Shown here: positions 34,363-43,353 of the stretch, in pieces
How positions within the stretch are numbered: position 1 is the first letter of the stretch
How the letters are laid out: each line of letters opens with the position of its first letter
Assembly: GCA_040220855.1 (NCBI GenBank)
Contig: JAVJVZ010000044.1
Location: forward strand, 62,001-126,000
DNA: 64,000 nucleotides
Reading direction: 5' to 3'
Source of the DNA: JACKNG01 sp040220855
GTDB lineage: Bacteria > Pseudomonadota > Gammaproteobacteria > Ga0077536
Translations under genes and position numbers: made by a program
The notes under the pieces: generated by a model
Seen by the model: the letters and a program-made list of their open reading frames with translations, nothing else
Told to the model about the DNA's origin: nothing
Database searches by the model: none

Positions 34363-34812
34363 CTACGGGGTCGTCGGCTGGGCGTCGCCGCGAAAGCGTC
34401 CCCGCGACCGCCATAGAGCGACCGCCGGCACCGCGAAGAGCGCCGCCGCGAAGAGCCCCGCCGGCCAGCCGCGCCCATGCTCGTTGACGACGTTCCACAC
34501 CAGCATCGCGATGACGACCTGGGTGGCATAGACCGCGGCCCACGGCCACATCCAGCGCGCCATGCGCCAGAAGCCCCAGGCGCCGAGCGCGTAGATCAGC
34601 CAGTGCAGCGGCGCGGTCGCCTTGGCCCACCACCCGGTGAGGGCGAACCCGAACCAGATCTCGTGATCGTCGGCGACCGGCTTCACGAAGAGATCGAACG
34701 GCAGGTAGACGAATGTCATATAGAGGCAGAACCAGAACATCAGGTTCATCCACCACGGCCGGCGCCGCCAGTCGGCACGTGCAGCCGCAAGGTATCCCTC
34801 CATCGTCGACAT
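34363..34812 (-). CDS. Small tryptophan-rich membrane protein
   Basis: 149-aa protein with three or four hydrophobic segments (about residues 30-50, 65-87, 92-112 and 120-138) and an unusual number of Trp residues. No family is recognised with confidence. The start at 34812 has GGGAGG about seven bases upstream. It is divergent from the Tat-exported split-barrel gene and probably monocistronic. Confidence 0.75.
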   Translation of the reverse strand: MSTMEGYLAAARADWRRRPWWMNLMFWFCLYMTFVYLPFDLFVKPVADDHEIWFGFALTGWWAKATAPLHWLIYALGAWGFWRMARWMWPWAAVYATQVVIAMLVWNVVNEHGRGWPAGLFAAALFAVPAVALWRSRGRFRGDAQPTTP

Positions 34813-34931
34813 GATTGCCTCCCGGCACCCTGGCAGGTGCATTGTGCGCGGTCGGCGGACGCCACGCCAGGGCGCGCGCAGGAGCGCGCCCTGGGCTACC
34901 CTTGGCGCTCCAGTCCGAGGAGGGAGCCAGC

Positions 34932-35438
34932 ATGACCATGACCCGTCGCCAGTTGCTCGCGGCCGCCACTGCCGGCGTCACCGCCACGTGGTTGTCCCCA
35001 CGCGCGCTGCGTGCCGCACCGGCACCGGTTGCGGTTGCCGCGCTCGACCGCTCGCAGCTCGTCTACGTCTCGCCCATCGTCTCTGGCGGCCGTGACAGCC
35101 GCTGCCAGGCCGAGGTGTGGTTCGTCCATCATGATGGCGCGGTGCATGTCTGCACGCAGTCCGGCGCCTGGCGCGCCGAGGCCGTGCGGCGTGGTTTCGA
35201 GCGCGCGCGCCTGTGGATCGGCGAGTTCGGCGTGTGGACGCGCGCCGACGGGCGTTACCGCTCCGCACCCTACCTCGAGGCCAGCGCGAGCCTCGTCGAG
35301 GACCGCGCCGTGCATGCCGCGGTGCTACCGCTGTTCGGGGAGAAATACGCCGCCGAGTGGGACCGCTGGGGACCGCGCTTTCGCGACGGTCTCGCCGATG
35401 GTTCGCGTGTCCTGCTGCGCTACGACTACGCGTCCTGA
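34932..35438 (+). CDS. Tat-exported split-barrel (DUF2255/PPOX-like) protein
   Basis: 168-aa protein. The N-terminus TRRQLLAAATAGVTATW followed by a small-residue stretch ending RAAPAP is a twin-arginine signal. The mature part resembles the split beta-barrel of flavin- or F420-binding proteins: VWFVHHDGAVHVCTQSGAWR (about residues 57-76) followed by AVRRGFERARLWIGEF is the DUF2255/PPOX-type strand order. Tat export would fit a folded, cofactor-loaded protein in the periplasm. GGAGGGAG precedes ATG 34932. The last 13 bp overlap the end of the convergent NAD(P)-binding gene. The family call is moderate. Confidence 0.7.
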   Translation: MTMTRRQLLAAATAGVTATWLSPRALRAAPAPVAVAALDRSQLVYVSPIVSGGRDSRCQAEVWFVHHDGAVHVCTQSGAWRAEAVRRGFERARLWIGEFGVWTRADGRYRSAPYLEASASLVEDRAVHAAVLPLFGEKYAAEWDRWGPRFRDGLADGSRVLLRYDYAS

Positions 35439-36343
35439 ACGGGCCGGTCACCCACGCAACGCGCGAGCATGGTATCGAGCGGCGTGAGGCTCACGCCGAG
35501 CGTCGCGGCGGCTGCCTGCGGATCGATGGCATCGTCGTGATCGAGCACACGCAGCATGTCGCGCGTCACCGGCGCCCGCGCGCGCAGGAGTTCCATTGCC
35601 CCGACGAAGGCGAGACCGAGGCCGAGCGGCAGGGAGTGGATGCGCGGGCGCGTGCCGCAGGCGGCTGCCGCGCGCGCCACCAGCGCAGCGCGCGTCAGCG
35701 ACTCCGGGCCGGCCAGTTCGAGGACGCCGTTGATGGCCGGCTCGACCTCGAGCGCGTGGCGCAGCGCGACCACCACGTCGCCGGCATAGATGGGCTGTTC
35801 GAGGCTCTCGCCGCGGAACAGCAACACGCGCTTCGCACGCGCCCGCCGCGCCAGCGCCTTGCTGGCGCGGTCGCCCTCGCCAAGTACCATCGGCACGCGG
35901 ATGATGCAGGCAGGGACCGCTGCCTCGAGCAGCATGTTCTCGACCGCCGCGCGCGCGCGCAGGCAGGCGCTCTCGCTGGCGGCATCGGCGCCGAGGATGC
36001 TGAGATAGACGATGCGACGCAGCCCGCTGCGCGCGGCCGCCTCGAGCAGCGCACGTGCCGGACGCTGATGGGAATCTTCGTAGCGGTTGCCGGGCGTCTC
36101 GCGGATGGTACCGATGAGGTGCACCGCGCGCTCGCAACGCATGGCAAGCGCGGCGACGGCCGTGGCGTCGTGCGGCGCCACCAGGCTCACGTTCAACCCC
36201 GGCTTGCCGGCGACGTCACGCTCGAGGCGACGGCGTGCGCGGGCGCTGCGCACGAGTGCTTCGAGCGGGGTACCGTCGGGCAGGTTGGCGATGAGGCGCC
36301 GGCCGAGGTGGCCGTTGGCGCCGGTGACGAGAATGCCGCTCAC
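35426..36343 (-). CDS. NAD(P)H-binding SDR-like protein (NmrA/complex I NDUFA9-like)
   Basis: Atypical SDR of 305 aa. The N-terminal GILVTGANGHLGRRLIANL (residues 3-21) is the GxxGxxG Rossmann loop. RIVYLSILGAD (about 109-119) and IIRVPMVLGEGDRA (about 142-155) match the NmrA/NDUFA9-like group, which lack a standard YxxxK active site and often act as chaperones or reductases of quinone or isoprenoid-like substrates. It starts at GTG 36343, 36 bp from the divergent CDP-alcohol phosphotransferase start. The product is not assignable further. Confidence 0.82.
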   Translation of the reverse strand: MSGILVTGANGHLGRRLIANLPDGTPLEALVRSARARRRLERDVAGKPGLNVSLVAPHDATAVAALAMRCERAVHLIGTIRETPGNRYEDSHQRPARALLEAAARSGLRRIVYLSILGADAASESACLRARAAVENMLLEAAVPACIIRVPMVLGEGDRASKALARRARAKRVLLFRGESLEQPIYAGDVVVALRHALEVEPAINGVLELAGPESLTRAALVARAAAACGTRPRIHSLPLGLGLAFVGAMELLRARAPVTRDMLRVLDHDDAIDPQAAAATLGVSLTPLDTMLARCVGDRPVQDA

Positions 36344-36378
36344 GCGTGCCCGCCCCGCGCGGCCGAGGCCCGCCGCCG

Positions 36379-36900
36379 ATGAGCAGCGCGCTCACGCTGC
36401 CGAACGCACTCAGCCTCGGCCGGCTGCTGCTGACGCTGCCGCTGGCGTGGGCACTGGCCGAGAATCGTCCGGTCGTCGGCATCCCGCTGTTCGCACTCGC
36501 AGTTGCCAGCGACCTGCTCGATGGCCGCCTCGCGCGTGCGCGCGGGCAGACCACCCGCCTCGGCACGCTGCTCGATCATGGCGCCGACGCCTGCCTGGTC
36601 GTCACGCTCAGCGCCGGCGCCGCCATGCTCGGCCTGTTGCCGGCAGCGCTCGCACCGCTCATTGCATTCGCCTTCGTGCAATACGTGCTCGACTCGCGTG
36701 TGATCGACGGGGCCCCGCTCAAGGGCTCGCGCCTCGGGCGGTGGAACGGTATCGCCTACTACGTCGCTGCCGGCGGCGCGCTCGCCGCACGCCATCTCGG
36801 CAGCCCGCCGGCGCTGGTCGGCATACTGCACGTGCTCGGTTGGCTGCTCGTCGCGAGCACGCTCCTCTCGATTGCCGCACGCCTGCGCGCGATCCGCTGA
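36379..36900 (+). CDS. CDP-alcohol phosphatidyltransferase family protein
   Basis: 173-aa membrane enzyme of phospholipid synthesis. The complete signature D-x2-DG-x2-AR-x8-G-x3-D-x3-D is present from SDLLDGRLAR to LLDHGAD (about residues 44-69), so the Mg2+ and CDP site is intact. About five transmembrane segments. The alcohol acceptor (glycerol-3-phosphate, inositol phosphate or another) is not evident. ATG 36379 is preferred over 36346 because it sits just before the first helix. It converges on the membrane protein at 36909, with 8 bp between stops. Confidence 0.85.
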   Translation: MSSALTLPNALSLGRLLLTLPLAWALAENRPVVGIPLFALAVASDLLDGRLARARGQTTRLGTLLDHGADACLVVTLSAGAAMLGLLPAALAPLIAFAFVQYVLDSRVIDGAPLKGSRLGRWNGIAYYVAAGGALAARHLGSPPALVGILHVLGWLLVASTLLSIAARLRAIR

Positions 36901-36908
36901 CGCCATCG

Positions 36909-37937
36909 TCACGCGCGCTCCTCCGTCGCACCCGGCGTCGGCGCGGTCGCGAACAGCTCGCGATTGGCGAGCGGCAGGAAGAGCAAACCGATCAATGCAT
37001 TGAACAGGACGAAGAAGGTGTGCATGACAAGGCTGAAAGCGCCCACCTCGGGATAGTCGGGGAACAGCACCGTCCACAGCAGCAGCGCGCCGGCATGGAA
37101 TGGCAGCGGCAGCGCGGCGGCGAGAAAGATAACGGGCAGGAAGGCGAGCATCTGGCCGAACGCCACGTCGACATTGAAGAGGTCGAGCGCGAACGTGTAC
37201 ACGACCACCGCGCCGAGCAGGTTGGGCGCCTTGAACAGTACCACCAGCGCGTAGTCGCGCAGGCGCGCGCGGCGGAACGCGCGCGCGAGCTGACGCTCGC
37301 GCAGGCTTGAGTGCGGCCACAGGTGGCCACGGAAGTAGGCGACGTGAAACGGGAAATAGAGTGCGGCGACGACATAGACCGCGGGCAGGATGCGCGCCAG
37401 CGGCAGCTGGGTGGAGGCAGCGACGACGAGATCGTAGTAGAGCATCGTGCCAACAGCCGAGAACAGCAACAGCTGGTAGACCTCCATCATGCCGAGCAGG
37501 ATCATGCTGGAGAGTGCCTGCCAGCCGGGGACGGCGTGCCGTCGCCACAGGTAGAGCGTGATGGCGCCCTTGCCGACCTGCTCGTTGAGCAGCGAGAGGA
37601 TGTAGGCGCTCGCGCGGATGGGCAGCATGTGGCGGAAGCGGAAATCGGGCGCGTTGAACCAGCGCACCACGCGCCAGGTCACGTGTGCATCGACGAGGAA
37701 GAAGAAGCACGAGTACGGCACCATCAACGCCAGCCAGGCAAGCCAGTCGGCATCGCCGAAGAAGCGTGCGAGATAGGCGAAGGCGCCGATGCCTTCGCGC
37801 GCCGCGGCGAGATCGATCTTGCGGAAGACGAGCCAGAAACAGCCGGCCGCAAGGAACCAGGTAGCGACGCGTGCGAGCCGTGCCCGCAGCGCGCCGCCCT
37901 GCGTCCTGCCGCCGTGCCTGCCCGCGTCACTGCTCAT
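36909..37937 (-). CDS. Multi-pass membrane protein, LPG synthase TM-domain-like
   Basis: About 342 aa with roughly eight hydrophobic segments. The layout (WFLAAGCFWLVFRKIDL at the start, then the EQVGKGAITLYLW segment near residue 125 and a C-terminal FFVLFNALIGLLFLP) is reminiscent of the lysylphosphatidylglycerol-synthase transmembrane or UPF0104 group, members of which flip or modify lipids. There is no aminoacyl-transferase domain. Two ATGs are possible (37937, 37955), neither with a ribosome site. Convergent with the CDP-alcohol phosphotransferase, so a joint role in lipid metabolism is possible but not shown. Confidence 0.68.
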   Translation of the reverse strand: MSSDAGRHGGRTQGGALRARLARVATWFLAAGCFWLVFRKIDLAAAREGIGAFAYLARFFGDADWLAWLALMVPYSCFFFLVDAHVTWRVVRWFNAPDFRFRHMLPIRASAYILSLLNEQVGKGAITLYLWRRHAVPGWQALSSMILLGMMEVYQLLLFSAVGTMLYYDLVVAASTQLPLARILPAVYVVAALYFPFHVAYFRGHLWPHSSLRERQLARAFRRARLRDYALVVLFKAPNLLGAVVVYTFALDLFNVDVAFGQMLAFLPVIFLAAALPLPFHAGALLLWTVLFPDYPEVGAFSLVMHTFFVLFNALIGLLFLPLANRELFATAPTPGATEERA

Positions 37938-37985
37938 GGGCAGTGACGATAGCATGGCGCGGAGCGCGTTCGGCTCCGGGTGTTC

Positions 37986-39206
37986 TCAGGCCAGCCAGCG
38001 ATGGGTCGGCGCGCACATCTCGGCGATCGGCAGGCCGTTGCTGCAGGCATCACGGCAGGGCTCGCCCGAGCAGGCCAGGCACGGGGCCGCGTTCGCACCG
38101 ACACGCGCGTACTCGTCGCGCGCGAACGCGAGATCCTCGTAATCCGTCGCATACATGCGTGTACGCAGCACGTTGGAGATGTCCACGCCGTAGGGGCAGG
38201 CATCGGCGCAGTCGTTGCACGCGTGCCGGCAGTAGGTCATGCCGTTCGCCTGCGCGTAGCGGAACAGGAGATCCAGGTCGCCCGCAGCAAGCGCGCTGGC
38301 GCCGGAAGCGCCGAGGTACTCGTCGATGTCGGCGGTGGATTTCATCGTCACGATCAGGGCATCGACGTGTTCGTTCGACAACACCCAGCGGAACGCCGCC
38401 TGGGCGAAGGTACCCTGCGCCGTCTCGTAGGCACGCAGATCGTTCAGGCGCGCACCCATGAGCGTCTTCATCACCACCGTGCCGATGTCCTTTGCCTTGG
38501 CCTTGGCGAGCACGCGCGGCAGGTCGGGCTGCATGGCGACGTAGTTGAACGAGCGCGTGAACTGTTCGTAGAACGCCGGATCCTGGCCGAAGTTGTAGGC
38601 GCACAGGATCACGTCGACCATGTCGGTATCGATGGCGTAGTCGAGACACTCGATGAGATGACCGGCGTGCCCTGACATACCCGCGAAACGGATCTTGCCC
38701 TGGGTCCTGGCCTGCTCGACGAAGGCATGCCATTCCGGGCTCTTCAGGCGTTCGATGTCGTTGACCGCGTGTGCCATGTAGATGTCGATGCGATCGGTCT
38801 GCAGGCGCCGCAGCGATTCGTCGAGTTCCGCCATCATGCGCGCCGCTGGCCAGTCCGCCTCGCCTTCGACTTTCGATACCAGTACGACCTCGTCGCGCAC
38901 GCCTTTCAGCGCGCGACCGAGCACCCGCTCGGCATCGCCGCCGGTGTAACCATAAGCCGAGTCGAAGTAGTTGATGCCGCGATCGAGGGCGTGGTGTACG
39001 AGCGCTTCCTGCCCTTCGCGCAGGCGGCTCGAACCGAAGGAGATGTCGGAGATCTCGAGACCGGTGCGCCCGAGTCGTCGATAGGCCTGTACGCGCGGCG
39101 CCCCGCTGGCGGCGGGCAGCAATCCGGGGGCCAGGCTGGCGGCAGCGCCGGTCGCCGCGCCGAGGCGCAGGAAGCGGCGGCGGGCGGGGGATTTCGGATC
39201 GGACAT
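37986..39206 (-). CDS. Tat-exported aldo/keto reductase with two 4Fe-4S motifs
   Basis: 406-aa fusion protein. Residues 1-40 are a twin-arginine signal (ARRRFLRLGAATGAAASLAP). Residues about 45-310 are an aldo/keto reductase barrel with YFDSAYGYTGG, VSKVEGE and IYMAHAVND supplying Tyr, Lys and His. The C-terminal 100 residues carry two four-Cys sets: CRHACNDCADACPYG (about residues 336-350) and CLACSGEPCRDAC (about 379-391), consistent with two 4Fe-4S clusters. Similar proteins are annotated as aldo/keto reductases with a 4Fe-4S domain; electron flow would replace or supplement NADPH. GGAGGG precedes ATG 39206. The periplasmic electron partner is unknown. Confidence 0.87.
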   Translation of the reverse strand: MSDPKSPARRRFLRLGAATGAAASLAPGLLPAASGAPRVQAYRRLGRTGLEISDISFGSSRLREGQEALVHHALDRGINYFDSAYGYTGGDAERVLGRALKGVRDEVVLVSKVEGEADWPAARMMAELDESLRRLQTDRIDIYMAHAVNDIERLKSPEWHAFVEQARTQGKIRFAGMSGHAGHLIECLDYAIDTDMVDVILCAYNFGQDPAFYEQFTRSFNYVAMQPDLPRVLAKAKAKDIGTVVMKTLMGARLNDLRAYETAQGTFAQAAFRWVLSNEHVDALIVTMKSTADIDEYLGASGASALAAGDLDLLFRYAQANGMTYCRHACNDCADACPYGVDISNVLRTRMYATDYEDLAFARDEYARVGANAAPCLACSGEPCRDACSNGLPIAEMCAPTHRWLA

Positions 39207-39307
39207 GCTGTGCTTCCCTCCGGCTGGGGCCGCCACGCGGCGGGCGGCGTGAACAGGCGCCCCAGACTACGCCGGCCGCCGCGCGGCGTCGAGGGCGCGG
39301 CGCCGCC

Positions 39308-40102
39308 TCAGCGCGCGGCGCGCGCCTGCTCGTAGAACGGCATCATCTGCGGCACCAGCTCGGTGAGCGCGGCCTGGCGCGTGGCGGGATGCGGGTGGGT
39401 ACTGAGGAACTGCGGCTGCGAGCGGCTGCCGAGCGCGCCCATCTTCTCCCACAGCGTGACCGCCGCGCGCGGGTCGTAACCGGCCTTGGCCGCCAGCTCG
39501 ATGCCGATGCGATCGGCCTCGGTCTCCATCGAGCGGCTGTTCGGCAACGACACGGCGAGCGCGGCGAGCAGCGCGCTCCCCTGCATGGCGAGCCCGGAGC
39601 CGGTCGCAACGCCCACCGTCTGCACGCCGACATTGGTCGCCGCGGCTACCGACATCTTCTCGACCGAGTGCTTGGCCAGCGCATGGGCGAGCTCGTGCGC
39701 GAGAACCTGGGCGAGTTCGTCGTCGCTCGGCTCGAGCTGCTGTACCAGGCCGCTGTAGAGCGCCATCTTGCCGCCTGCCATGGCCCATGCATTGACCGTT
39801 TTCGGATCGTCGATGATGGTCATCTCCCAGTTCCAGTCGCGCGTGTCGGGGCGCATCACGACTGCTTGGGCCTTGATACGCTCGACGATGGCATCGACCC
39901 GGCGCTCGAGCGCCGGGTCGTTGTTCAGCTTGTTCTCCTCCGCGAGTGGCGTGAGCATCTCGCTGTAGGCCTGCTTCGACGCCGCTATGGCGCTCGACTC
40001 CGGGAACACCATGAGCTGCGTGCGGCCGGTGGGACTCGTCGCGCAGGCGGCCAGGAGCAGGCACCCGAACGTGATGGCGAAGGATTTGACGACGGCTTTC
40101 AA
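39308..40102 (-). CDS. M48 family metallopeptidase, predicted lipoprotein
   Basis: Zinc protease of the BepA/LoiP/YcaL class, 264 aa. The lipobox LLLAAC lies in the N-terminal hydrophobic segment; with TTG 40102 as start (GGAGAGG six bases upstream) the signal has a normal length. The zinc motif HELAH is in VLAHELAHALAKHS (about residues 124-137) and the third ligand Glu in SMETEADRIG. The C-terminal WEKMGALG and STHPHPATR are conserved in the family. Likely periplasmic, outer-membrane anchored, in envelope-protein quality control. No ATG start fits the lipoprotein signal. Confidence 0.88.
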   Translation of the reverse strand: MKAVVKSFAITFGCLLLAACATSPTGRTQLMVFPESSAIAASKQAYSEMLTPLAEENKLNNDPALERRVDAIVERIKAQAVVMRPDTRDWNWEMTIIDDPKTVNAWAMAGGKMALYSGLVQQLEPSDDELAQVLAHELAHALAKHSVEKMSVAAATNVGVQTVGVATGSGLAMQGSALLAALAVSLPNSRSMETEADRIGIELAAKAGYDPRAAVTLWEKMGALGSRSQPQFLSTHPHPATRQAALTELVPQMMPFYEQARAAR

Positions 40103-40268
40103 GACTGGCCTCTCCGTGCTGGTGCGGTGTGCGGCACATTGTGCCGCAGATGCCGCCAAAGCTTGAGTGCAGCGGCGCCGCCCTGCGCCGCGCCCGCCCG
40201 TGTCGCTTGAGACCGGCCGGCATCCGAAAGGTTGCGCAGCGTCGCGCTCGGCGCGCCGGGTGGCGCGC

Positions 40269-41516
40269 TCACGCCCCTGCGATGGCGTGGCCATGCCGCG
40301 CCAGTTCGCGCGCGCGGATGCCGGCCCCGGCGCGCCATACGAGTGCCGCTGCGAGCATGCAGGCGAGCGTGAATGCGTGCATCGGCAGGGTATCCTGGTC
40401 GACCAGCAGCGCGCTGGCAGCAGTACCGAGCGCGGCGATGCTGATCTGGGTGCAGCCGGCTACCGCACTGGCGCTGCCCGCGCGGTGCGGGAACAGGCTC
40501 ACTGCGCTGGCCGCGGCGATGGGTACGACCAGCGCCGTAGCGAAGAAGGTCGCTACGCCCGGCAGTACCACCAGCGGTAACGAGAGCGGCAGCAGCAGAC
40601 TCGCCGCACAGGCGAGGCACGCCGCGGCGTTGCCCAACGCGAGCCCGGTGACGATGGCGCGCTCGATGCCCGCACGCAGGACCAGCCGATGGCTGGTCAG
40701 CGAGCCGGCGACGAAGGCGCAGGCCGCGATCGCGTAGATACCGCCGTGATGGCGTTCGGCGACGCCGAGCCGATCGATGATGAGGAAGCTGTTCGCGCTG
40801 ACATAGGCGAACACGGTCGCGAACATGAGCGCGGGCGGCAGCACGTAGCACCAGAACGCCGCCCGGCGCGCTATCTCGAGATAACCGTACGCCACCTCGG
40901 CCGCACTCAGTCGTGCCAGCCGTCGTGCAGGCGGCAGCGATTCCCGGATGACATGCGCGCTCGTGGCAAGTAGCAGGAGACCGAGGCCGGTCATGCACAG
41001 GAAGATCGTCTGCCAACCAGCCCGCCCGACGATCCAGCCGCCTGCGATCGGGGTCAGCATCGCGCTGAAAGCCATCACCGCCGTGAGCAGCGCGAGCAGG
41101 CGTGCCGCCTGCAGGCGGTCGAGATGGTCGTTGACGAGCGCGCGTACCAGGACCGGCCCGCCGGCGGCCGCCACGCCCTGCAATGCGCGGCAGAGCAGAA
41201 AGCTCGTCGCATCCGGCGCGAGCGCGCAGCCGAGACTGGCCACCGCGTAGGTCGCGAGACCACCGAGCAGCAGCGGCCGGCGACCGTACCGGTCGGACAA
41301 CGGGCCGTACACCAGCTGGCCGAGTGCGTTGCCATAGAGGAACACGGAGAGCGACAGCTGCACGACCTGGGTGGTGGTCGCAAATGCAGCGCGGATGGCT
41401 GGCAACGCCGGCAGGTACATGTCGGTGCCGACGGCAACGATGCCGAACACCAGTGCGAGCAACACGACGCGCCAGGGCGCATCCAGCGCGCCCGCGTCGT
41501 GCACGGCCCTGCTCAT
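40269..41516 (-). CDS. MFS multidrug exporter, Bcr/CflA family
   Basis: Twelve-helix proton-driven exporter of 415 aa. GTDMYLPALPAI near residue 30 is the signature of drug:H+ antiporter-1 Bcr/CflA proteins, followed by motif A as YGPLSDRYGRRPLLLGG (about 67-83) and the DHA12 motif GGPVLVRALVNDH (about 119-131). It exports antibiotics or metabolites such as sulfathiazole or bicyclomycin in characterised members. Start 41516 is chosen because it yields the compact N-terminus; 46 bp separate it from the preceding hydrolase on the same strand. Confidence 0.9.
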   Translation of the reverse strand: MSRAVHDAGALDAPWRVVLLALVFGIVAVGTDMYLPALPAIRAAFATTTQVVQLSLSVFLYGNALGQLVYGPLSDRYGRRPLLLGGLATYAVASLGCALAPDATSFLLCRALQGVAAAGGPVLVRALVNDHLDRLQAARLLALLTAVMAFSAMLTPIAGGWIVGRAGWQTIFLCMTGLGLLLLATSAHVIRESLPPARRLARLSAAEVAYGYLEIARRAAFWCYVLPPALMFATVFAYVSANSFLIIDRLGVAERHHGGIYAIAACAFVAGSLTSHRLVLRAGIERAIVTGLALGNAAACLACAASLLLPLSLPLVVLPGVATFFATALVVPIAAASAVSLFPHRAGSASAVAGCTQISIAALGTAASALLVDQDTLPMHAFTLACMLAAALVWRAGAGIRARELARHGHAIAGA

Positions 41517-41562
41517 TCCGGAGTCGGACGCCGGTGCCGCACCGTGCGCTGCATCGCACAGG

Positions 41563-42423
41563 TCACAGGTGAGCCCGGTACCAGTCCAGCGCCGCGCGCG
41601 CGGCGTCGTCGAGGTGATCCATGTAGACGTCGTAGTGGCGGCAATCGAGCTCGACGAGACAGCGTGGCTCACCGATCGAGCCGAACGCCTCGCGCTGCCA
41701 GGCCGTCGGCGTGGTGGTGTCGTGCGCGGCGATGATCATGAGCAGCGGCGTCGGCGCGATGGCGGCACAGAACGCAGCCGGTTCATAGCTGCGCAGCAGG
41801 TCGAAACTGCGCAGCGTGAGCGCGTTCGCATAATGCCCTCCGGTATCCTTGCGTGCGACCCATTCGGCGGTCTCCGATCCACGCGTCGCAGCCGCCGTCG
41901 CCGCTGGCAGCACACCGCGACGACGCGCGTCGCGATCGGCGGCGAGACGCGCGAGGAAAGCCTCACGCTTGTCTGCCGGCACCCAGCGCTCGAACGTGCG
42001 CGCGCCGTGCGTCAGCGGCACCTGGGCGACCGCGCAACGCACGCGCCGGTCGAGGGCGCTGACGGTGAGCACGTGACCGCCCGCGTAGCTCGTACCCCAC
42101 AGGCCGATGCGCTCTCCATCGATGCCTGGGAGCGTACGCGCGAAGCTCACCGCCTCGCGCAGGTCGCCGACCTGCCGCCATGGATCGGTCTCGCCGCGGG
42201 GCCACCCTGCGCTGCGCCCCCAGTTGCGATGGTCGTAGGCGAGGCAGGCATACCCGGCGGCGACGAAATACTCGGCGTACTCGGCCAGGTCGAGGTCGAC
42301 GATGCCGGAAAGGCCGTGGGTGAGGATGATCAGTGGGCTCGCCGCCGCAGCCTGCGGCGGGCGCGCGAGCCAGCCGCACAAGGCCACGCCGTCGCTGTCG
42401 AACCAGATCGCCTCACGCTGCAT
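41563..42423 (-). CDS. Alpha/beta hydrolase (dienelactone-hydrolase/acetyl-xylan-esterase-like)
   Basis: 286-aa serine hydrolase. The oxyanion region LIILTHGLSG is near residue 33, the nucleophile elbow GTSYAGGH near residue 110, acid Asp in AAHDTTTP (about 236) and His in CRHYDVY (about 262). There is a cap insert around residues 150-200. GGGGAGG precedes ATG 42423. Family members hydrolyse esters, lactones or acyl-CoA; the substrate is unknown. It could form a unit with the Bcr/CflA gene, 46 bp downstream. Confidence 0.87.
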   Translation of the reverse strand: MQREAIWFDSDGVALCGWLARPPQAAAASPLIILTHGLSGIVDLDLAEYAEYFVAAGYACLAYDHRNWGRSAGWPRGETDPWRQVGDLREAVSFARTLPGIDGERIGLWGTSYAGGHVLTVSALDRRVRCAVAQVPLTHGARTFERWVPADKREAFLARLAADRDARRRGVLPAATAAATRGSETAEWVARKDTGGHYANALTLRSFDLLRSYEPAAFCAAIAPTPLLMIIAAHDTTTPTAWQREAFGSIGEPRCLVELDCRHYDVYMDHLDDAARAALDWYRAHL

Positions 42424-42606
42424 GGTGCGCCTCCCCGCGACCACCGCCAGGCGCCGCGCGCGACGACGCGTGGTGCCGCCGCACCCGTCCACGCAGACCC
42501 GCGCCGGCTGCTGGCTTATTCCCCATTGTCCTGCCCTCCCCGTGGCCGCCGCGCTCGCCGCGGCGGTCGCCATTGTGCCAGACGCTCGCGGCCGCGGCCG
42601 CCGCTG

Positions 42607-43353
42607 TCACCACGGAATGCGGTTGCCGTCCCAGGCGAAGAAGCCGCCATTGTCGTCCGCCCCCAATGCGTCGATGACGTCGAGCAACTGTGCCGCGGCG
42701 CGTTCCGGGCTGAACAGGCGCGCCGGCGGCACGCGCGCCTGGAACGGACGCGACAGCGGTGTATCGACGGTGCCGGGATGCAGCGCCACGCAGATGATGC
42801 CGCGGTAGCGGCGTTCGAGCTCGATGGCGAGATTGCGCGTGAACATGTTGAGCGCCGCCTTCGAACCACGGTAGGCATACCAGCCGCCGAGTCGGTTGTC
42901 GCCAATCGAACCGACGCGTGCCGAGAGGTTGGCCAGCACCGTGCGCGCCGTGCGATCGAACAGCGGCGCGAAGGCTTGCGCCACCAGCAGGGGACCGACC
43001 GCGTTCACCGCGAACGCCTGCTGCAAAGCCGCGGCGCACACCTCGCCGAGGCGGCGCTCCGGTGCCAGTTCGGCGTCGTGCAGCAGCCCGGCAGCGTTCA
43101 ACACCAGGGCGAGACGTTCGACCGCGCCCGCCACGGTCTGCGCGGCTGTGCCGAGCGAGTCGGCACTGGTGACATCGAGGGTCACCGGCAGCAAGCGCGC
43201 GCCGTGGGTGGCGCCAAGTGCCGCGAGCTCGCGAGACGCCTGTGGCGTGCGGCATGCCGCGATTACCGTCGAATAGCTATCGCGGGCGAGCAGGGCGCGC
43301 GTCAGCGCAAGGCCGAGCCCACCGCTCGCACCAACCACCAGCGCGGCACTCAC
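42607..43353 (-). CDS. Short-chain dehydrogenase (CsgA/sniffer-like)
   Basis: 248-aa SDR. The cofactor motif is VVGASGGLGLALT (residues 6-18), NAAG at about 82-85, catalytic Ser in NLSARVGSIGD (about 128) and YRGSK (about 146-150). It starts at GTG 43353, which overlaps the stop of the FAD-oxidoreductase as GTGA, so the two are translationally coupled. The GGDDNGGFFAWDGNRIPW-type C-terminus (…ADDNGGFFAWDGNRIPW) is characteristic of the Pseudomonas-type SDR found with such FAD proteins. The substrate is unknown. Confidence 0.87.
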   Translation of the reverse strand: MSAALVVGASGGLGLALTRALLARDSYSTVIAACRTPQASRELAALGATHGARLLPVTLDVTSADSLGTAAQTVAGAVERLALVLNAAGLLHDAELAPERRLGEVCAAALQQAFAVNAVGPLLVAQAFAPLFDRTARTVLANLSARVGSIGDNRLGGWYAYRGSKAALNMFTRNLAIELERRYRGIICVALHPGTVDTPLSRPFQARVPPARLFSPERAAAQLLDVIDALGADDNGGFFAWDGNRIPW

